DNA of 9,691 nt from an uncultured Spirochaetia bacterium (GTDB taxonomy: Bacteria > Spirochaetota > UBA4802 > JAGODF01), in assembly GCA_937967705.1 (NCBI GenBank), contig CALCJG010000150.1, positions 1 through 9,691 on the forward strand, in the 5' to 3' direction. Both the position numbers and the translations under genes were made by a program. Positions 5,734 to 9,691 of this stretch are shown in pieces. Every line of letters begins with the position of its first letter. The first letter of the stretch is position 1. Under the pieces are notes generated by a model. It had not been told where the DNA came from. It saw only the letters and a program-made list of their open reading frames with translations, and made no database searches.

Positions 5734-7050
5734 ATGTCAAGCAAGCTGCCCATCGTCACAATCGTCGGCCGTCAGAATGTAGGCAAATCAACACTCTTCA
5801 ACGCCATCATTCGCGAAAAAAAATCGATTGTGGATTCTCATCCGGGACTCACAAGGGACATCATATCCTATGAGCTGACCCTTAAAGATACATCATTTAT
5901 TATTTCGGACACTCCCGGTCTGGATATTAGCGATTTATCAGAACTTTCCCAGTCAATACTGGATATGGCGCGCAAACATCTTGAGAGGTCCAGTCTGATT
6001 GTCTTTCTCATGGAAAACCCCTCTCCTTCTTCCTTTGATATGGAACTGGCGGACATTATTCGAAAAACCTCCCTCCCCGTCATCATTGCCGTCAATAAGA
6101 TGGACAGCAACAGTGACATGGAGAACATGATCAACTTCTATGAGATGGGTTTCAGCGATATTCTACCCGTCTCAGCATTGAAATACCGCAACATCCCCCT
6201 TCTGCTGGAGAAGATATCCGGCATGCTCCCCGCCAGCAAGGGCAGAAAGAGCGAAGCGGAAATGAAAATCGCCATCGTAGGCCGGCCCAACTCGGGAAAG
6301 TCCACTCTCCTCAACTCTCTCCTGGGCTATGAACGCTCAGTGGTATCGGACGTTCCCGGTACCACCCGCGATTCTGTGGACGAGGACTTCCAGTTTCACG
6401 GCAAACGAATCAAGGTCATAGACACCGCAGGGCTGCGGCGCCGCAGCCGTGTTGACACTAATGTTGAATTCTACTCCATACGCCGGACAGTGGAATCCAT
6501 CAGCAAATCCGACGTCGTCATTCACCTCCTGGACGCCACTGTGGGCCTCACGGAAACGGACAAAAAGATCTCCGATGAGATCATGAAGGCCCGCAAACCC
6601 ACCATCATAGCCGTCAACAAATGGGACAGCATTCCCAAAGACACAAAAACCTTCGAACAGTATCGGGATCGTATTGTTTTCAAGTTTTACAAGGCCTCGG
6701 ATTTCCCCATCATCTCCATCTCCGCCAGGAACAAACAGCGTATTCACAAACTGCTCACCGATGCCCTGGAGATACATCAGCGTTCGGGACGAAAAATCGA
6801 AACCAGCACGGTCAATAAAATCCTTGAGAAAATACAGAACACCCATCAGATGCCCCTTCTGGGCGACAAGCTGAAAATCTATTACGCCACGCAGACCGCC
6901 ACAACCCCCCCCCGATTCAAGCTCTTCGTCAACAACCCGGAACTGTTCCGGGCGGATGTGATTCGTTTTCTGGAAAAATCCCTGCAAAAGGAGCTGGATA
7001 TGCACGGCATTCCAGTGGTTTTGGATATTGAGGGGAGAAAAAAGGGATAG
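5734..7050 (+). CDS. der: Ribosome-assembly GTPase Der (EngA)
   Basis: A 438-residue double-GTPase of normal length that acts in 50S ribosomal subunit maturation. Domain 1: GRQNVGKS (12-19; the usual Pro is Gln), DTPG (59-62), NKMD (121-124), SAL (147-149). Domain 2: GRPNSGKS (183-190), PGTTRD (208-213), DTAG (230-233), NKWD (295-298), SAR (330-332). A KH-like C-terminal domain covers about 355-435, ending GIPVVLDIEGRKKG. ATG 5734 is the first standard start codon in an open frame that begins at 5533, and it fits the family N-terminus, but there is no real Shine-Dalgarno sequence before it. It stands alone on the plus strand, divergent from the lysine-rich gene and convergent with recR. Confidence 0.97.
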   Translation: MSSKLPIVTIVGRQNVGKSTLFNAIIREKKSIVDSHPGLTRDIISYELTLKDTSFIISDTPGLDISDLSELSQSILDMARKHLERSSLIVFLMENPSPSSFDMELADIIRKTSLPVIIAVNKMDSNSDMENMINFYEMGFSDILPVSALKYRNIPLLLEKISGMLPASKGRKSEAEMKIAIVGRPNSGKSTLLNSLLGYERSVVSDVPGTTRDSVDEDFQFHGKRIKVIDTAGLRRRSRVDTNVEFYSIRRTVESISKSDVVIHLLDATVGLTETDKKISDEIMKARKPTIIAVNKWDSIPKDTKTFEQYRDRIVFKFYKASDFPIISISARNKQRIHKLLTDALEIHQRSGRKIETSTVNKILEKIQNTHQMPLLGDKLKIYYATQTATTPPRFKLFVNNPELFRADVIRFLEKSLQKELDMHGIPVVLDIEGRKKG

Positions 7051-7065
7051 AAAAGCAGTGTATGG

Positions 7066-7087
7066 GCGGTGATGGGCCGTTTTTTTT
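7066..7087 (+). terminator. Probable intrinsic terminator of der
   Basis: A short stem CGGT/GCCG (7067-7070 with 7076-7079, one G-U pair, extendable by a further G-U pair) with loop GATGG is followed by eight T (7080-7087). The stem is weak but the T-run is good. The last two T bases belong to the recR stop codon on the other strand. Confidence 0.5.
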
Positions 7088-7685
7088 ACATCTCCACCCG
7101 GGCATCGAGTGACTTGAGGATGGTGGCACTGTCCGCAAAATCCAGGTCGGCGCCGATGGGCAGCCCGTGGGCAATCCGCATTACCCTAATACCCCGCTCC
7201 TTGAGCAGCCGGGCCAGATAGAGCCCTGTGGCATCCCCCTCCACGGTGGGATTGGTGGCAATGATTACCTCCCGGACCTGCCCCTCACCGCAACGGGCTA
7301 TAAGCGAGGCGATGTTGAGGTCTTCCGGCCCCACACCGTCCAGCGGGGAGATAACCCCGCCCAGGACATGATAAAGCCCGCGATAACCGCCGGTCTTCTC
7401 GATGGTCAGGGCATCCTTCTGCTCCTCCACCACGCAGAGAAGGGAACGGTTTCTGCTGTCGTCGGCACAGAGGGAACACCGGGGGCCGTCGGATATTCCA
7501 CCGCAGACCGTGCAGGAGGTGATATTCTTCTTGAGTTCCAGGATAGCCCGGGAGAGCCCCAACACCTCATCCTCGGACATCTTGAGGATGTGAAAGGCCA
7601 GCCTGGAGGCGCTCTTGGGGCCCACTCCAGGCAGCCGGGAGAATTCCCTGATCAGCGCATCCAGGTATCGGGAGACGGTGTTCAT
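7086..7685 (-). CDS. recR: Recombination mediator protein RecR
   Basis: A 199-residue protein of standard RecR length. With RecF and RecO it loads RecA at single-strand gaps in the RecFOR repair pathway. Domains in order: helix-hairpin-helix (about 10-45, LPGVGPKSASRLAF), a four-Cys zinc site (C58, C61, C70, C73), a Toprim domain (about 80-175, with VVEEQKD and TNPTVEGDATGLYLARLL), and the C-terminal GLPIGADLDFADSATL-type segment (IL in place of the final L) followed by L-x-x-R. It starts 10 bases after the ybaB stop. There is no purine-rich ribosome binding site before its ATG, so translation probably depends on coupling to ybaB. recF and recO are not in the window. Confidence 0.97.
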   Translation of the reverse strand: MNTVSRYLDALIREFSRLPGVGPKSASRLAFHILKMSEDEVLGLSRAILELKKNITSCTVCGGISDGPRCSLCADDSRNRSLLCVVEEQKDALTIEKTGGYRGLYHVLGGVISPLDGVGPEDLNIASLIARCGEGQVREVIIATNPTVEGDATGLYLARLLKERGIRVMRIAHGLPIGADLDFADSATILKSLDARVEM

Positions 7686-7695
7686 GGGAAGAGAT

Positions 7696-8019
7696 TTACT
7701 TGAGCAGATCCGAGAGGCCCGGGATGTTCATACCCCCCGTCAGTTTGGACATCTCTTCTGCGGCATAGTCCTTGCTTTTCTCCAGGGCGGTGTTGATCGC
7801 CAGGAGAATGGATTTCTCGATCTTCTTTTTATCCCCGCTGTTGATGAGTTCCTGGTCGATCTGCAGGTCCAGCAGCTTGTAATCCCCGCTCACCCTGGCC
7901 TTGACGGAACCGTCGGTATTCTCGCCCGTAGTTTCCGTCTTTTTCAGCCGCTTTTGGGTGTTCTTGAAATCCCTCTGCAGCTTCATAATCTGTCCGATAT
8001 CACCCAAACCTTTTAACAT
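7696..8019 (-). CDS. ybaB: Nucleoid-associated protein YbaB/EbfC
   Basis: A 107-residue YbaB/EbfC-family protein of normal length. In other bacteria, including Borrelia where it is called EbfC, it forms a tweezer-shaped dimer that binds DNA with little sequence specificity. It has the family's helical start (MLKGLGDIGQIMKLQRDFKNTQKRL), a central beta part with V-x-A-x-V-S-G-D-Y-K-L-L-D-L-Q-I (39-54), and a C-terminal helix. The N-terminal helices are long and Lys-rich. It has the strongest ribosome binding site of the cluster (AAAGGAGAAGG), 12 bases after the dnaX stop, and it lies between dnaX and recR as in most bacteria. Confidence 0.96.
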   Translation of the reverse strand: MLKGLGDIGQIMKLQRDFKNTQKRLKKTETTGENTDGSVKARVSGDYKLLDLQIDQELINSGDKKKIEKSILLAINTALEKSKDYAAEEMSKLTGGMNIPGLSDLLK

Positions 8020-8031
8020 AGCCCTTCTCCT

Positions 8032-9552
8032 TTACTTTTTTTCAATAATTTTACCATGGAACAGATCCTTGATCTTCTCCACCATGGGATTGTTTTCCTC
8101 TAAATCCTCAATTTCCGGGTTCCGGAGCATCTCCGCCTCCAGGGGAGGAACCGCTTCTTCCTCAGGGGAATGACTTGCCGTGCCCGCGTCGGCCTCTCTT
8201 TCATCCGGCTGCAGTTTCTGAGGAGGCAGCGTATCCTTAGCTTCGTTTTTAGCGGGGGACTTCCGCTCCTCCCCGGGGGCTTTCAGGTTCTTCTTCTCCT
8301 CTGATCCTGACCTGGGGACCCTCTTCATCTCCTGTACCGTGGGAATGGCGTCCCGGCGTATATCCTGCTTGCGGGATACCCCGGGGTCCGCGACGGATAC
8401 CTCAGGCCTGACATCCCCCCTGGTCCCCGCCAGCTTTTCAATGATGGCCGCCAGTGAGGGGGTCTCCTTCACGGTGATCATGTCCAGCAGGGCCATTTCC
8501 AGATGGATGCGCTCATTGACGGAAAAGCGGAGTTCTCCGAGCATCTCGCTGGAAATGCGGAAAAAGAGGCTCAATTCCTCATCGAAGAGCCCTTCCGCAA
8601 TTTTGGAAAGTCTGCCGGACTCCTCCTCGGAAAGTCCCAGGATCTCCTTGACGACGATACCGTGGCGGATCAGCCTGAGCGCCCGGATCACATCCACCAG
8701 CCCCGCAGCATACCGGGGGATGTCCATCCCCAGGTTTACGACCCTGTCGATCTCCCGCATGGCGCCGGCGGCGTCCCGTCCCATGACGTACTCCATCATC
8801 TGCACGTAACTCTGCAGCGGAACCACTCCCAGTATAGCCAGGGCGTTTTCCTCGCTGATCTCCCCGTCGGAGAAGGAGATCACCTGGTCCAGGAAGGACT
8901 GGGCATCCCGCATGGACCCCTCGGCAGCCCGGGCTATGGGGTAGAGAGCCTCGGATGATACCTTGTAGCCCTCTTTCCCGGTAATATGGCGCAGATGAGC
9001 CACCAGCGCCTCGATGCTGATCTTCTTGAAATAGTATTTCTGACAGCGGGAGAGTATGGTTTCCGGGATTTGATGCAGTTCCGTTGTTGCGAAGATGAAG
9101 ACGACATGGGCAGGCGGCTCCTCAAGGGTCTTCAGGAGGGCGTTGAAGGCCTCCTTGGTCAGCATGTGAACTTCATCGATGATATAGACCTTGTACCGGG
9201 TCTTGACCGGGGCAAAGTTGACGTTTTCCCTCAGCTCCCTCACATTTTCAATACCCCGGTTGGACGCCCCGTCTATCTCCATCACGTCAAAGGAGGTTCC
9301 GTTTCTGATCTCAAGGCAGTTTTCACAGACACCGCAGGGGGTATCCGTCGGTCCCTCCACGCAGTTGAGGGACTTGGCCAGTATGCGTGCCATGGTGGTC
9401 TTCCCCACGCCCCGGGGTCCTGCAAAGATATAGGCATGGGAGATTCGTCCGATCTTTATGCTGTTTCTGAGAGTGCGGGAAACGTGATCCTGATAGACCA
9501 CCTCATCGAAATTCTGAGGACGCCATTTCCGGGCTATTACCTGATAGGCCAT
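8032..9552 (-). CDS. dnaX: DNA polymerase III subunit gamma/tau (DnaX)
   Basis: A 506-residue AAA+ clamp-loader subunit. Visible motifs: Walker A GPRGVGKT (45-52), four zinc-binding cysteines (C64, C73, C76, C79), Walker B with IIDEVH (124-129), the LLKTLEEPP segment (139-147), and the SRC arginine-finger motif (168-170). Domains II and III run to about residue 370. After that the chain is a charged, Pro/Glu/Lys-rich linker ending in NPMVEKIKDLFHGKIIEKK. It is longer than E. coli gamma and shorter than tau, so any tau-like C-terminal domain is reduced. The ATG at 9552 has only an A-rich stretch before it. The final codons GAA AAA AAG TAA hold the A-AAA-AAG slip heptamer in phase. It is first in the dnaX-ybaB-recR run and 74 bases after tRNA-Ser. 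Confidence 0.97.
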   Translation of the reverse strand: MAYQVIARKWRPQNFDEVVYQDHVSRTLRNSIKIGRISHAYIFAGPRGVGKTTMARILAKSLNCVEGPTDTPCGVCENCLEIRNGTSFDVMEIDGASNRGIENVRELRENVNFAPVKTRYKVYIIDEVHMLTKEAFNALLKTLEEPPAHVVFIFATTELHQIPETILSRCQKYYFKKISIEALVAHLRHITGKEGYKVSSEALYPIARAAEGSMRDAQSFLDQVISFSDGEISEENALAILGVVPLQSYVQMMEYVMGRDAAGAMREIDRVVNLGMDIPRYAAGLVDVIRALRLIRHGIVVKEILGLSEEESGRLSKIAEGLFDEELSLFFRISSEMLGELRFSVNERIHLEMALLDMITVKETPSLAAIIEKLAGTRGDVRPEVSVADPGVSRKQDIRRDAIPTVQEMKRVPRSGSEEKKNLKAPGEERKSPAKNEAKDTLPPQKLQPDEREADAGTASHSPEEEAVPPLEAEMLRNPEIEDLEENNPMVEKIKDLFHGKIIEKK

Positions 9553-9589
9553 TATTTTTCTTTGAGGTCCGGGATTCGCAAAACTAGGG

Positions 9590-9618
9590 CCCCTGCGTCC
9601 TGAGCTGGGAACGCGGGG
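9590..9618 (-). other. Hairpin between tRNA-Ser and dnaX
   Basis: On the minus strand, CCCCGCGTTCC and GGACGCAGGGG pair as a GC-rich stem with two single-base bulges around the 7-base loop CAGCTCA, then CCCTAGTTTT. It could be a weak terminator or a processing signal separating the tRNA from dnaX mRNA. The gap is too short for an SRP RNA gene, which often sits beside dnaX, and no SRP RNA signature is seen. Confidence 0.4.
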
Positions 9619-9626
9619 TAATGATG

Positions 9627-9691
9627 CGGAGAAGGGGGGATTCGAACCCCCGGTAGCTTGCGCTACACACGGTTTCCAACCGTGCTCCTTC
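9627..9691 (-). tRNA. tRNA-Ser(GGA), 5' end beyond the window
   Basis: Only the 3' part is present. On the minus strand the D-arm end and anticodon region (GAAGGAGCACGG) resemble E. coli tRNA-Ser. The anticodon stem CACGG/CCGTG encloses loop TTGGAAA with anticodon GGA (9677-9675), which reads UCC and UCU. The long class II variable arm is GTAGC-GCAA-GCTAC (9653-9666). The T arm is GGGGG-TTCGAAT-CCCCC, followed by the acceptor strand CTTCTCC and discriminator G at 9627, as expected for serine. CCA is not encoded (CAT follows), so it must be added after transcription. The acceptor 5' strand and most of the D arm lie past 9691. Confidence 0.95.

Noticed and set aside
5582..5782. A 66-codon plus-strand frame ahead of der.
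   Set aside because: It overlaps the start of der in another frame, has no ribosome binding site and no recognisable protein features.
8503..8958. Several long plus-strand frames opposite dnaX.
   Set aside because: They lie antisense to conserved dnaX sequence and have no start signals or family features.
9553..9626. Possible SRP RNA (ffs) gene between tRNA-Ser and dnaX, as found in some bacteria.
   Set aside because: The 74-base gap is too short and lacks the conserved GGAA-type apical loop and flanking motif; only a simple hairpin is seen.

Overview
This 9.7-kb window is a bacterial chromosomal segment made mostly of housekeeping genes. Several details suggest a spirochaete or near relative (Spirochaetota), with low confidence: a long PilZ protein of a kind I associate with Leptospira-type spirochaetes, a lysine-rich H1-like small protein, and a compact tRNA-Ser/dnaX/ybaB/recR cluster, which is itself widespread in bacteria. 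There is no taxonomic marker such as rRNA, so the assignment is inference.

Layout, left to right. Positions 1-225 hold no intact gene but carry two short antitoxin-like fragments that start almost on the same base and run apart: MazE/AbrB-like leftwards and ParD-like rightwards, both decayed. Next comes a plus-strand pair: an unrecognised exported protein (226-1257) and, one base later, a complete M20 metallohydrolase (1259-2392). A perfect 13-bp inverted repeat (2346-2358 and 2479-2491) brackets the end of the M20 gene and the following intergenic DNA; a third copy of the motif lies in the signal peptide of the first gene. This looks like a REP/REPIN-type element. tsaE and tsaB follow (2531-3650), overlapping by 20 bp. 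They are two of the proteins that make the t6A tRNA modification, and a candidate sigma70 promoter precedes them.

The middle is minus-strand and more AT-rich. A 392-residue PilZ-type protein (3677-4855) starts with TTG behind a consensus ribosome binding site. It has a leader of about 165 nt driven by a near-perfect promoter (TTGACG, 17 bp, TATAAT), and the leader can fold into competing structures, one of which is terminator-like. Upstream is a 68-residue lysine-rich protein (5169-5375) with its own intrinsic terminator. A 358-bp AT-rich divergent region separates it from der (5734-7050, plus), the ribosome-assembly GTPase.

The right end is a minus-strand DNA replication and repair cluster: partial tRNA-Ser(GGA) at the edge, then dnaX, ybaB/ebfC and recR, tightly packed and probably co-transcribed. 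It converges with der, whose terminator T-run runs into the recR stop codon.

No mobile element with an intact transposase, CRISPR array, or clearly new multi-gene system is visible. The least explained parts are the structured PilZ leader, the split PilZ protein, the REP-like repeats and the decayed antitoxin fragments.
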